Made by a program: the position numbers and the translations under genes. From NCBI GenBank assembly GCA_947311745.1, contig CAMZLT010000173.1:1-6657 (forward strand): a DNA stretch of 6,657 nt, in the 5' to 3' direction. Source of the stretch: an uncultured Flavobacteriaceae bacterium. GTDB lineage: Bacteria > Bacteroidota > Bacteroidia > Flavobacteriales > Flavobacteriaceae. Positions 1 to 5,686 of this stretch are shown piece after piece. Position 1 is the first letter of the stretch; each line of letters starts with the position of its first letter. The notes under the pieces are model-generated. The model saw only the letters and a list, made by a program, of their open reading frames with translations. It was not told where the DNA came from and made no database searches.

Positions 1-40
1 AATATAGAATAATGAAAAGGGTATATGCTATTTTTTTCAT
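1..40 (-). CDS. Exported protein, N-terminal fragment (cut by window edge)
   Basis: Only the first 13 codons lie in the window, reading leftwards from an ATG at 40-38: M-K-K-I-A-Y-T-L-F-I-I-L-Y. Two lysines followed by a hydrophobic run are what the start of a Sec signal peptide looks like, so the product is probably exported (periplasmic, outer-membrane or lipoprotein). The start is supported by a perfect TAnnTTTG -7 element on the same strand at 60-67, 19 nt before the ATG, and by the terminator at 77-106 that separates it from the next gene. The leader is A/T-rich without a Shine-Dalgarno sequence, like those of the neighbouring genes. No cysteine of a lipobox is visible yet. The function cannot be told from 13 residues. 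It is inferred to be a real gene rather than chance because promoter, spacing and signal-peptide start agree. Confidence 0.55.
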   Translation of the reverse strand, partial: MKKIAYTLFIILY

Positions 41-59
41 AAGGTGTAAAATTTAGTTT

Positions 60-67
60 CAAATATA
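60..67 (-). promoter_or_regulatory. Bacteroidota -7 promoter element of the leftmost gene
   Basis: On the minus strand this reads TATATTTG, a full match to the Bacteroidota sigma-A -7 consensus TAnnTTTG. It lies 19 nt upstream of the ATG at 40. No clear TTG -33 element is visible at the usual distance; that position falls inside the preceding terminator hairpin. Confidence 0.5.
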
Positions 68-76
68 CTAAAAAAT

Positions 77-106
77 AAAAAAGGATACTGAAAAGTATCC
101 TTTTTT
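77..106 (-). terminator. Intrinsic terminator after the 121-687 gene (palindromic, could work both ways)
   Basis: A 7-bp stem (GGATACT at 83-89 pairs with AGTATCC at 94-100) closes a 4-nt loop (GAAA on the plus strand). It is flanked by six A (77-82) and six T (101-106), so on either strand the hairpin is followed by a U-tract and the stem can be extended by A-U pairs. It begins 14 bp beyond the stop codon of the minus-strand gene ending at 121 and should end that transcript. Confidence 0.85.
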
Positions 107-120
107 ATAATTTATTTGGA

Positions 121-687
121 TTAATTAAATCTGTAACCTATTGTAAATCTAGCTGTGAGATCAATGCCAATTTCTATTTCTTCATTGTAGTCAGAATTGG
201 AATCGATATATTCTCTTTTTTCAGAAAAAGGACGACCTAAGCCAAACGCAGTTTCGATTAAAAATCCAGAATCAAAAGTCCATTTTTTTCCAAATTCTAC
301 TCCTCCTGCAAAAATATTTGATTTGTAATCTCCTCCTGATGTTGGATCTGTATATTTTATATTTAGTGTTTCCTGTCTAAGATATAATGCTCCATACCAA
401 CCATCTCCTCCTTCAAATGGAGAAAAATAATACTTACCTAAGATTTTAAATCCCGAACCAGATTGTTTTGCATCACCTCCATCAATTGCGTATAGTCCAG
501 TAGCTTTACCAAATGTGATGCCAACACTTGCTTCAACACCAAAAACATCGGATACAATGTATTCTGCTGAAATGTCAGGTTTTCCAAAAATAGCTCCTAA
601 AGGATTAATTTTAGCTTCAATTTGTCCTTGTGCATTAGAATTAAAACTGAAACTGATTAGCATTACGGCAAAAAATAATTTTTTCAT
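121..687 (-). CDS. Outer-membrane beta-barrel-like exported protein, unknown role
   Basis: Encodes 188 residues. The start chosen is the ATG at 687, giving MKKLFFA followed by a hydrophobic stretch and a signal-peptidase-like site after residue 19 (SNA|Q). The open frame continues up to 804, but that extension would read through the upstream terminator (769-798) and the promoter (717-724), so it is rejected. The mature part shows alternating hydrophobic and polar residues, many glycines and aromatics, and ends in a strand-like GYRFN. This is typical of small 8-strand-type outer-membrane barrels. The opening NPLGAIFGKPDISAEY resembles Bacteroidota barrels of the DUF3575 type (from memory, not searched). 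It is probably located in the outer membrane; ligand and role are unknown. It is a single-gene transcript with its own -7 element and terminator. It shares its start region, but little else, with the 819-1397 gene. Confidence 0.82.
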   Translation of the reverse strand: MKKLFFAVMLISFSFNSNAQGQIEAKINPLGAIFGKPDISAEYIVSDVFGVEASVGITFGKATGLYAIDGGDAKQSGSGFKILGKYYFSPFEGGDGWYGALYLRQETLNIKYTDPTSGGDYKSNIFAGGVEFGKKWTFDSGFLIETAFGLGRPFSEKREYIDSNSDYNEEIEIGIDLTARFTIGYRFN

Positions 688-700
688 AATTTTAAATTTA

Positions 701-710
701 ATATGGTTAT
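701..710 (-). promoter_or_regulatory. Leader motif ATAACCATAT shared with the next gene
   Basis: The ten bases ATAACCATAT (minus strand) lie in the predicted 5' leader, 13 nt before the ATG. The same ten bases occur 14 nt before the ATG of the 819-1397 gene (1412-1421). Function is unknown; it could be a translation-enhancing or RNA-binding site, or a relic of common ancestry. Confidence 0.4.
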
Positions 711-716
711 TGTTTA

Positions 717-724
717 CAAAGATA
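717..724 (-). promoter_or_regulatory. -7 promoter element of the 121-687 gene
   Basis: Reads TATCTTTG on the minus strand, matching TAnnTTTG exactly and identical to the element of the neighbouring barrel gene (1435-1442). It lies 29 nt before the ATG at 687, which predicts a leader of roughly 25 nt. No convincing -33 TTG is seen. Confidence 0.65.
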
Positions 725-768
725 TATAAATATATCATAACGTTAAATATTTGAGATATTGTATAAGC

Positions 769-798
769 AAAAAAAGGTTGCCAACGGCAACCTTTTTT
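769..798 (-). terminator. Intrinsic terminator after the 819-1397 gene (palindromic)
   Basis: A perfect 7-bp GC-rich stem (GGTTGCC at 776-782 pairs with GGCAACC at 786-792) closes a 3-nt loop (783-785). It has seven A on the left (769-775) and six T on the right (793-798). Read on the minus strand the hairpin is followed by seven U. It starts 20 bp beyond the stop codon of the gene ending at 819, so it should terminate that mRNA. It also insulates the next gene, whose -7 element follows 44 bp later. Confidence 0.9.
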
Positions 799-818
799 AT
801 ACAAAATTTAAAAAATTA

Positions 819-1397
819 TTAGTTAAATTTATATCCTAAAGATACGGATAAAACTGAATTTTTAATTGTAACATCATTTGAGTCAGCTATGTTAGATAAA
901 CCAATGTTGTATCTTAAGTCAAAAAACATACCGCTTTCTAATTCGTATGCAGCACCTAAATTTACACCAAAATCAATACCTTTCATACTATCTTTAATGT
1001 CATTACCGTCAGATTTAGCAGACATTAGGAAGCCAATTTGTGGACCAGCTAATAAGCTAATACCTTCAGAAACTTCATATTTACCCATTAAAGGTAAATT
1101 TAAATAGCTTAAGTTCATTTTGTAATCAACATCATAAGAGTTTCCTCCTCCTAAATCTTCTGAATATTTGATGTGTGTTCCTTGTGCAGAATATACTAAT
1201 TCTGGTTGGAAAGAAAACTCATCAGAAATTTCAAATTCAGCAACTGCTCCTACATGAAAAGAAGTTAAGGCTTTGTTGTTGTCAGTGTCTCCTGTTAAAT
1301 TAGCTAGGTTTAAACCTGCTTTTGCTCCAAAAGTTTGTGCGCTAACACTTGTCATAGCAAATACTGCAATTATAGCAGCAAAAAATAATTTTTTCAT
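819..1397 (-). CDS. Porin-family outer-membrane beta-barrel protein
   Basis: Encodes 192 residues. A signal peptide runs from residue 1 to about 20 (MKKLFFAAII, then hydrophobic, ending VSA|Q). The mature protein opens with FGAKAGLNLANLTGD, the typical start of the PorT-like/OMP_b-brl_2 barrels abundant in Bacteroidota, and continues with alternating-polarity strands such as FSFQPELVYSAQG, LNLPLMGKYEV and ISLLAGPQIGFLMS. It ends in the strand VLSVSLGYKFN. A small outer-membrane barrel of about eight strands is inferred; substrate or partner is unknown, and similarity to PorT-type proteins does not imply a role in gliding or type IX secretion. The ATG at 1397 is chosen because it opens the signal peptide. 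The gene has its own -7 element (1435-1442) and terminator (769-798), so it appears monocistronic. Confidence 0.88.
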   Translation of the reverse strand: MKKLFFAAIIAVFAMTSVSAQTFGAKAGLNLANLTGDTDNNKALTSFHVGAVAEFEISDEFSFQPELVYSAQGTHIKYSEDLGGGNSYDVDYKMNLSYLNLPLMGKYEVSEGISLLAGPQIGFLMSAKSDGNDIKDSMKGIDFGVNLGAAYELESGMFFDLRYNIGLSNIADSNDVTIKNSVLSVSLGYKFN

Positions 1398-1411
1398 GAT
1401 TTTAATTTTTT

Positions 1412-1421
1412 ATATGGTTAT
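1412..1421 (-). promoter_or_regulatory. Leader motif ATAACCATAT (second copy)
   Basis: Second copy of the ten-base leader motif seen at 701-710, here 14 nt before the ATG at 1397 and inside the predicted 5' leader. The conserved position relative to the start suggests that it acts in the mRNA rather than in the promoter, but this is inference. Confidence 0.4.
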
Positions 1422-1434
1422 TTTAATATTTAGG

Positions 1435-1442
1435 CAAAGATA
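1435..1442 (-). promoter_or_regulatory. -7 promoter element of the 819-1397 gene
   Basis: TATCTTTG on the minus strand, an exact TAnnTTTG match, 37 nt before the ATG. A clear -33 TTG is missing. An A14 tract (on this strand) lies 27 nt further upstream, at 1470-1483, where it could act as an UP-like element. Confidence 0.65.
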
Positions 1443-1469
1443 CGATAAAATACTATTTAATCTGTTATG

Positions 1470-1483
1470 TTTTTTTTTTTTTT
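1470..1483. repeat. T14 homopolymer between divergent promoters
   Basis: Fourteen consecutive T on the plus strand, inside the 179-bp intergenic region between the porin-like gene and xerD. Its right end is 18 nt before the xerD -7 element, the position where a -33 element would sit. On the other strand it is an A tract 27 nt upstream of the porin-like gene's -7 element. It may affect promoter strength and is long enough to vary in length by slippage. Confidence 0.85.
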
Positions 1484-1501
1484 AACTTATATTAAATAGT
1501 T

Positions 1502-1509
1502 TACTTTTG
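1502..1509 (+). promoter_or_regulatory. -7 promoter element of xerD
   Basis: TACTTTTG matches TAnnTTTG exactly, is followed by C as is common in this phylum, and is preceded by the T tract in place of a recognisable TTG -33. It predicts a leader of about 60 nt before the ATG at 1577. Confidence 0.55.
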
Positions 1510-1576
1510 CATATATTATCAAGTGTTTACAAATAGGTGTTTTATTAGTTGATACCATTTAAAACAATAAAAAAAT

Positions 1577-2473
1577 ATGAAATGGCATAACGCAATAAAC
1601 GATTATAGAAATTACTTAAAATTAGAAAGAAGTCTTTCGGATAATTCTATTGCTAGTTATACTCGCGATATAAAAAAACTAATGCGTTATTTAGAGGATA
1701 ATAAAATTAGTGTTTCGCCAATTAATATTGATAGTGAGCAGATAAAAGAATTTATTTATCATGTTTCTAAAAGCTTAAATCCTAGATCGCAATCTAGATT
1801 AATTTCAGGTTTAAAAAGTTTTTTTACTTATTTAATTTTTGAGGATTATCGAAAAGCAAATCCTTTAGAGCTTATAGAATCACCAAAAATAGGTAGAAAA
1901 TTACCAGATACAATTTCAACAGATGAAATTGATTTGATTATTGCTCAAATTGATTTGTCGCATCCGCAAGGCGAACGTAATAGAACTATTTTAGAAACTT
2001 TATATAGTTGCGGACTTCGTGTAACGGAATTAATAACTTTACGGATTTCCGATTTATTTTTTGAGGAAGGCTTTATACGCGTCATAGGAAAGGGTAATAA
2101 AGAACGTTTTGTGCCAATTAATTCACAAACACAAAAATATATTAGACTTTATATCGAGCAAATTCGTGTACATATAAACACACAAAAAAGTTTTGAGGAT
2201 ACCTTGTTTTTAAACCGTCGTGGAAAGCAATTAACTAGAAATATGATTTTTATGATTATTAAAGAACTTGCCATTAAAGCTGGTATCTCTAAAAAAATAA
2301 GTCCACATACTTTTAGGCATTCGTTTGCAACACATTTATTAGAAAACGGAGCAGATTTACACGCAATACAACAAATGCTTGGACATGAAAGCATTACTAC
2401 AACCGAAATTTATGTACATGTAGATAGAAGTTTTCTTAAAAATGTAATGGAACAATTTCATCCAAGGAGGTAA
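1577..2473 (+). CDS. xerD: Site-specific tyrosine recombinase XerD
   Basis: Encodes 298 residues, the same length as E. coli XerD. Residues 1 to about 90 form the SAM-like core-binding domain (helical, opening HNAINDYRNYLKLERSLSDNS). Residues from about 110 to 298 form the catalytic domain. The six catalytic residues can be read directly: R148 (CGLRVTEL), K172 (GKGNKER), H244 and R247 (HTFRHSFATH), H270 (LGHESI) and nucleophile Y279 (TEIYVHV). These are, as I recall, the E. coli XerD numbers, with no insertion or deletion. Together with XerC or alone, such enzymes resolve chromosome dimers at dif near the terminus, activated by FtsK. No dif site is seen here. Start is the ATG at 1577 after an A-rich leader with no Shine-Dalgarno. 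It is convergent with pssA, whose stop is 11 bp away. A role as a mobile-element integrase is unlikely: the flanks are housekeeping genes and no attachment repeats are visible. XerC cannot be fully excluded. Confidence 0.93.
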   Translation: MKWHNAINDYRNYLKLERSLSDNSIASYTRDIKKLMRYLEDNKISVSPINIDSEQIKEFIYHVSKSLNPRSQSRLISGLKSFFTYLIFEDYRKANPLELIESPKIGRKLPDTISTDEIDLIIAQIDLSHPQGERNRTILETLYSCGLRVTELITLRISDLFFEEGFIRVIGKGNKERFVPINSQTQKYIRLYIEQIRVHINTQKSFEDTLFLNRRGKQLTRNMIFMIIKELAIKAGISKKISPHTFRHSFATHLLENGADLHAIQQMLGHESITTTEIYVHVDRSFLKNVMEQFHPRR

Positions 2474-2484
2474 AAAAATAATAT

Positions 2485-3246
2485 CTACCTTTTAAAAACC
2501 ATCGACAACAGTACATAAAACAGTATTATTATCGGAATAGCTACAAATTTTAACAAAATAATTAATAACAAGCTTATTGCTAAAAAAGAAAATACTAGTT
2601 TATTTTCAGAAAGGCTAAAATTTTTAAATTTTAAAGAAAATAATGGAATGTTAGCATTCATTAAAATACTCAATAAAATAGTTATAGCGATTAATACATA
2701 TTTGTTTTCAAAAATATGTAAAGCAAAATCCCAAGATCCATACGATTGTATTAACGGAATGGATAATACAACCAAACTCATTGCAGGTGTTGGTAAACCA
2801 ATAAAAGAGGAAGTTTGTCTGGCATCAATATTAAAATTTGCCAAGCGATATCCTGAAGCTAAAGCTAATAATAAACCAAAAAATGGAAAAAAATATATGG
2901 TTTTATCATCTATCGGAATCCATGAGCCAACTGTTGTGTGTAAAGTTTCTGCCCAAATTGCAGAATTATTAGAATCCCCTAACAACTTATACATAATCAT
3001 TGCAGGAGCAACACCACTAGTAACCACATCTGCAAGAGAGTCTAATTGTTTTCCTAACTCGCCAGAAACGTTTAAGAGTCTAGCAAAAAAACCATCAAAA
3101 AAATCAAATAAGATACCTAATAGTATAAAAAATGCAGCAAAAGTTACATCGCCTTTTAAAGCAAAAATAGTTGCTACTAATCCTGAAAATAAATTTGCTA
3201 AAGTTATTAAATTTGGAATATGCTTTTTGATAGTTGTACGTTTTAT
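2485..3246 (-). CDS. pssA: CDP-diacylglycerol-serine O-phosphatidyltransferase, non-canonical start
   Basis: An inner-membrane CDP-alcohol phosphatidyltransferase that makes phosphatidylserine, the precursor of phosphatidylethanolamine. Translating the minus frame above 3027 gives KKHIPNLITLANLFSG and then the complete family motif D-x2-DG-x2-AR-x8-G-x3-D-x3-D, with D48, D51, R56, G65, D69 and D73 (numbered from 3246; codons 3105 to 3028). Further on, RLANFNIDARQTSSFIGLPT followed by PAMS is typical of bacterial PssA. Several hydrophobic membrane segments follow up to the C-terminal VFKR. Length is about 253 residues, normal for the family. The start is unresolved. The frame is open from a TAG at 3267-3265, but between there and GTG at 3027 it has no ATG, GTG, TTG or CTG, and GTG at 3027 would delete the catalytic aspartates. 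I place the start at ATA 3246 (KRTTIKKH follows); ATC at 3231 is an alternative. It lies 57 bp after the small-membrane-protein gene, so co-transcription is possible. Confidence 0.85.
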   Translation of the reverse strand: MKRTTIKKHIPNLITLANLFSGLVATIFALKGDVTFAAFFILLGILFDFFDGFFARLLNVSGELGKQLDSLADVVTSGVAPAMIMYKLLGDSNNSAIWAETLHTTVGSWIPIDDKTIYFFPFFGLLLALASGYRLANFNIDARQTSSFIGLPTPAMSLVVLSIPLIQSYGSWDFALHIFENKYVLIAITILLSILMNANIPLFSLKFKNFSLSENKLVFSFLAISLLLIILLKFVAIPIIILFYVLLSMVFKR

Positions 3247-3256
3247 TATTGTTGGG

Positions 3257-3264
3257 TAAAAATA
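3257..3264 (-). promoter_or_regulatory. Possible -7 element of pssA
   Basis: TATTTTTA on the minus strand matches TAnnTTTG at seven of eight positions and lies 10 nt upstream of the proposed ATA start at 3246. It is weak evidence in a very A/T-rich stretch; pssA may instead be transcribed from the upstream operon. Confidence 0.25.
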
Positions 3265-3303
3265 CTATAATTTACTTTTTTAAGTAATTTTTTTAAAAAA
3301 AAA

Positions 3304-3825
3304 TTATAAAAAAGCTTTTACTTCGTGTTTTAAAAATGCCAAAGCTGTTTCCGATGGGTTTTGGGTTTTCATTACTTCTTTAATAATTTGTTCTCGTAAT
3401 TTATTTGCATCTGTTATGGTTTCGTTTTCCGAAAGTTCCCTAACTATTTGGATGCTTCTATTTTTTGCCTGTACAACAACGCTCCATGCCTGTTCCGAAA
3501 TGTATATTTGTTGTGTTATGTTGTGCTCAAATTCTTGTTCAATAGTATGAATTAGCGACATAGCATAGGCTTGTTTGTTTTCGTTTTTTGCAGCAATTCG
3601 TGTTACTAGTTTGCTTAATGACATACGCTCTAAAAATAAAGTTAGCCTTTCGTAAGCTTGTAATTTTAAATTAGTTGTATGTTTTTTACCTTCTTTTAGT
3701 AGTTTGAATTTTTCTAAATTAGTATCGCTTTTTGTGTATTCTTTAAAAAAATACCAAGCAACAAGTCCGCTAACAAGCGATGGTAAAGTATAGTATAACG
3801 AGCTGAATAATAATTCTTTGTCCAT
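3304..3825 (-). CDS. Membrane-anchored helical protein of unknown function, coupled to murB
   Basis: Encodes 173 residues. I do not recognise a function; similar proteins of flavobacteria carry only a domain-of-unknown-function label (DUF7935, from memory). Visible features are one hydrophobic segment at about residues 8-27 (YYTLPSLVSGLVAWYFF) that should anchor it in the inner membrane with the rest cytosolic. A highly charged, mostly helical body follows, containing LKLQAYERLTLFLERMS at about residues 53-69. No enzyme motif or cysteine is present. Its ATG at 3825 follows the murB stop codon by 6 nt, so translation is probably coupled and the two are in one operon. That points to a cell-envelope context but does not prove one. 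Codon and base use match the neighbours. The stop is at 3304-3306, followed by a 57-bp A/T-only-like gap before pssA. Confidence 0.85.
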   Translation of the reverse strand: MDKELLFSSLYYTLPSLVSGLVAWYFFKEYTKSDTNLEKFKLLKEGKKHTTNLKLQAYERLTLFLERMSLSKLVTRIAAKNENKQAYAMSLIHTIEQEFEHNITQQIYISEQAWSVVVQAKNRSIQIVRELSENETITDANKLREQIIKEVMKTQNPSETALAFLKHEVKAFL

Positions 3826-3831
3826 AATGTA

Positions 3832-4839
3832 TTAAAAAATATTTACTTCTGTTTCTAAAGTAATTCCGAATTTAGTAGTTACTTCCTTTTTAATTTTATC
3901 TGCCAAATTTAGTATTTCTACTCCTGTAGCATTTCCGTAATTTACTAAAACTAAAGCTTGTTTTTCATGCACACCAGCATCGCCATTTTTTTTACCCTTA
4001 AACTCACATTGTTCTATTAACCAACCAGCAGGAATTTTGTAGTTATCGGAATCTATTTCATAAAACGGAAGTTCTTTGTTGTCTTTTTGTATTTTAGTAA
4101 AAACCGTTTTTGAAACTATCGGGTTTTTAAAAAAACTACCACTATTACCAAGTTCTTTTGGATTTGGTAATTTTTCACTTCGGATAGCAATAACAATATC
4201 CGAAATATCTTTAATACTAGGTTTTTTTATTTTTTTGGCTTCTAACTGAGTTTTTATTGCTCCGTAATCGGAATGTATTGTGTGATTTTGTTTGGTTAGT
4301 TTAAAAACAACGCTAGTAATAATGTATTTCCCTTTTTCTTCCTTTTTAAAAATGGAATTACGATAACCAAAATTACACGCATCGGTTTTAAAAACTTTTT
4401 TGGTTAGTTTTTCAATATCTAAGCAGTTTACGGTTGTAATTACATCTTTTACTTCTACACCATACGCACCGATATTTTGTATCGGACTTGCACCAACGTT
4501 ACCAGGAATTAAGGATAAATTTTCAATTCCACCATAATTTTTATCCACACACCAAAGTACAAAATTATGCCAATTTTCACTAGTATTTACTTTTACAAAA
4601 ACATGCTCGTTGGTTTCTTTTACAACTTGTTTGCCTGTGATGTTTAGCTTAACTACTAATTTTTCTATATCTTTTGTTAAAAGCATATTACTTCCTCCGT
4701 TAAGGATAAAAATATTTTTATGGTGTGCTAGAATTTTTTTTAATTCTTTAGGTGTTTGTACTTCTACAAACTGTTTTGCTAAAACCGAAACACCAAAAGT
4801 ATTGTAGTTTTTTAAATTTACGTTTTGTTGTATTTTCAT
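3832..4839 (-). CDS. murB: UDP-N-acetylmuramate dehydrogenase MurB
   Basis: A cytosolic FAD enzyme of peptidoglycan precursor synthesis. It reduces UDP-GlcNAc-enolpyruvate to UDP-MurNAc with NADPH. The 335 residues are close to the 342 of E. coli MurB. Visible motifs in order are the N-terminal NYNTFGV; FAD-binding ILNGGSNMLL (45-54) and IPGNVGASPIQNIGAYGVEV (111-130); FGYRNSIFK with catalytic-site R160; GNSGSFFKNP (231-240) with the proton-donor Ser235; PAGWLIEQ; HEKQALVLVN; and the C-terminal LETEVNIF holding the catalytic Glu (probably E331). The FGYRNSIFK loop and length fit the type I (E. coli-like) subfamily. The ATG at 4839 is preceded by a -7-like CATTTTTG (4845-4852) with only a 5-nt gap, so the gene may have its own nearly leaderless transcript as well as read-through from the rhomboid gene, whose stop is 24 bp upstream. 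It is followed after 6 nt by the small membrane protein gene. Confidence 0.96.
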   Translation of the reverse strand: MKIQQNVNLKNYNTFGVSVLAKQFVEVQTPKELKKILAHHKNIFILNGGSNMLLTKDIEKLVVKLNITGKQVVKETNEHVFVKVNTSENWHNFVLWCVDKNYGGIENLSLIPGNVGASPIQNIGAYGVEVKDVITTVNCLDIEKLTKKVFKTDACNFGYRNSIFKKEEKGKYIITSVVFKLTKQNHTIHSDYGAIKTQLEAKKIKKPSIKDISDIVIAIRSEKLPNPKELGNSGSFFKNPIVSKTVFTKIQKDNKELPFYEIDSDNYKIPAGWLIEQCEFKGKKNGDAGVHEKQALVLVNYGNATGVEILNLADKIKKEVTTKFGITLETEVNIF

Positions 4840-4844
4840 AATTG

Positions 4845-4852
4845 CAAAAATG
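4845..4852 (-). promoter_or_regulatory. Possible -7 element of murB, 5 nt before the start
   Basis: CATTTTTG on the minus strand matches seven of eight positions of TAnnTTTG and sits 5 nt upstream of the murB ATG, in the 24-bp gap after the rhomboid stop codon. The spacing is the same as in the rarA and rhomboid upstream regions. Confidence 0.35.
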
Positions 4853-4863
4853 CGAAAATTAAG

Positions 4864-5613
4864 TTATTCCTCCTCTTTATTTTTTATAAAATGATAGTTT
4901 ATCGTAATATCTGAATTTTTTTCTATATCATTTTCTGGAATTGGTGGTGGTGGTGGAATGTAATTTCCGTTTTCGTCAAACCTATTATCAAAATCATCTT
5001 TTACATAATCGGGTTTTTGCCAATCGTATTGAAATGGTTTAGGAATGGTTTTTCGATAAAAAATTGCAAATAGAATTCCGATAATAAAACCAGAAGTATG
5101 TCCTTCCCAAGAAATGGATTCTTTAATAGGAAATAGATACCAAACCATGCTTCCGTAGAGAAAAATAACCATTAAAGAAACGGCTGTTAGGCGATAATAT
5201 TTACTAAAAATTCCGCTAAAAAAAATGAAAGAGAATAGTAAGTACACAATACCACTTGCACCAATATGATAGGATTCTCTACCTATAAACCAAGTTAATA
5301 ATCCTAGTAAAAAAGTACCAAAAAAGAATACTTTGTACGCAATTTTTCGGTAAAAATAGAATAAGGTAAGACTTAGTACAAAAAGCGGAACGGAGTTGTT
5401 AAACAAGTGTTTTAAATCGGCATGTAAAAAAGGTGAAATAAAGATGCCTCGTAAACCAATTAATGATTTAGGATACAAGCCATATTTTACAAAATTATAG
5501 CCAAAAGTGGTTTCAAACCAAAAAACAAGCCATAAAGACAGTACAAAATACAATGGAAATGCAAGTGTTTCTATACTAAAAGTAAACAGATTGTTTTTTT
5601 CTGGTGTTTTCAT
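4864..5613 (-). CDS. Rhomboid-family intramembrane serine protease
   Basis: Encodes 249 residues. The rhomboid core is clear: a first transmembrane helix at about 14-33, loop L1 with GLRGIFISPFLHADLKH, oxyanion residues H69 and N73 (HLFNN), the catalytic Ser120 in GASG and the catalytic His172 in the last core helix (GHTSG), making the Ser-His dyad. About six membrane helices end near residue 186. The enzyme cleaves transmembrane segments of other proteins within the inner membrane; the substrate is unknown. After the core is a soluble, strongly charged tail of about 60 residues (187-249) with an acidic part (KDDFDNRFDEN) and a run of five prolines (220-224). It ends in NKEEE and is probably cytosolic. 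The ATG at 5613 is the only sensible start and gives MKTPEKNN before the first helix. It is divergent from rarA and 24 bp upstream of murB, likely the first gene of that cluster. Confidence 0.92.
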   Translation of the reverse strand: MKTPEKNNLFTFSIETLAFPLYFVLSLWLVFWFETTFGYNFVKYGLYPKSLIGLRGIFISPFLHADLKHLFNNSVPLFVLSLTLFYFYRKIAYKVFFFGTFLLGLLTWFIGRESYHIGASGIVYLLFSFIFFSGIFSKYYRLTAVSLMVIFLYGSMVWYLFPIKESISWEGHTSGFIIGILFAIFYRKTIPKPFQYDWQKPDYVKDDFDNRFDENGNYIPPPPPIPENDIEKNSDITINYHFIKNKEEE

Positions 5614-5618
5614 TGTGG

Positions 5619-5625
5619 CAAAATA
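5619..5625 (-). promoter_or_regulatory. Possible -7 element of the rhomboid gene
   Basis: TATTTTG on the minus strand is the -7 consensus with one base fewer in the spacer, ending 5 nt before the ATG at 5613. It is the best candidate in the 85-bp divergent region on this strand, but not a full match. Confidence 0.3.
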
Positions 5626-5686
5626 TTCAAAAATTAATCCAAATGCAAAATACGGTTATATTGGCAGATTATTTTATAAAAAGAAG

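Noticed and set aside
688..804. 39-residue N-terminal extension of the barrel protein gene (start at 804)
   Set aside because: It would run through the terminator hairpin at 769-798 and the -7 element at 717-724, and would bury a clean signal peptide inside the protein.
121..1397. The two barrel genes as a recent tandem duplication
   Set aside because: Apart from the signal peptide and start region, the translated sequences show no clear alignment by eye, so a recent whole-gene duplication is not supported.
2464..2471. AAGGAGGT, a perfect Shine-Dalgarno-like string at the end of xerD
   Set aside because: It encodes the terminal Arg-Arg codons and stop. No plus-strand gene follows, and genes here do not appear to use Shine-Dalgarno sequences.
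1577..2473. Tyrosine recombinase as integrase of a genomic island or integron
   Set aside because: Length and all catalytic positions match chromosomal XerD. Flanking genes are housekeeping genes, and there are no attachment repeats, tRNA or cargo genes.
2648..3259. 203-codon plus-strand open frame opposite pssA
   Set aside because: It is antisense to a well-supported pssA. Its translation has no recognisable domain and is lysine- and serine-rich, as expected from the complement of a hydrophobic membrane protein.
3272..3294. A/T hairpin TTACTT-TTTT-AAGTAA followed by seven T on the plus strand
   Set aside because: No plus-strand gene ends here, the stem is weak, and on the minus strand no T tract follows. 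It is more likely a by-product of A/T richness than a terminator.
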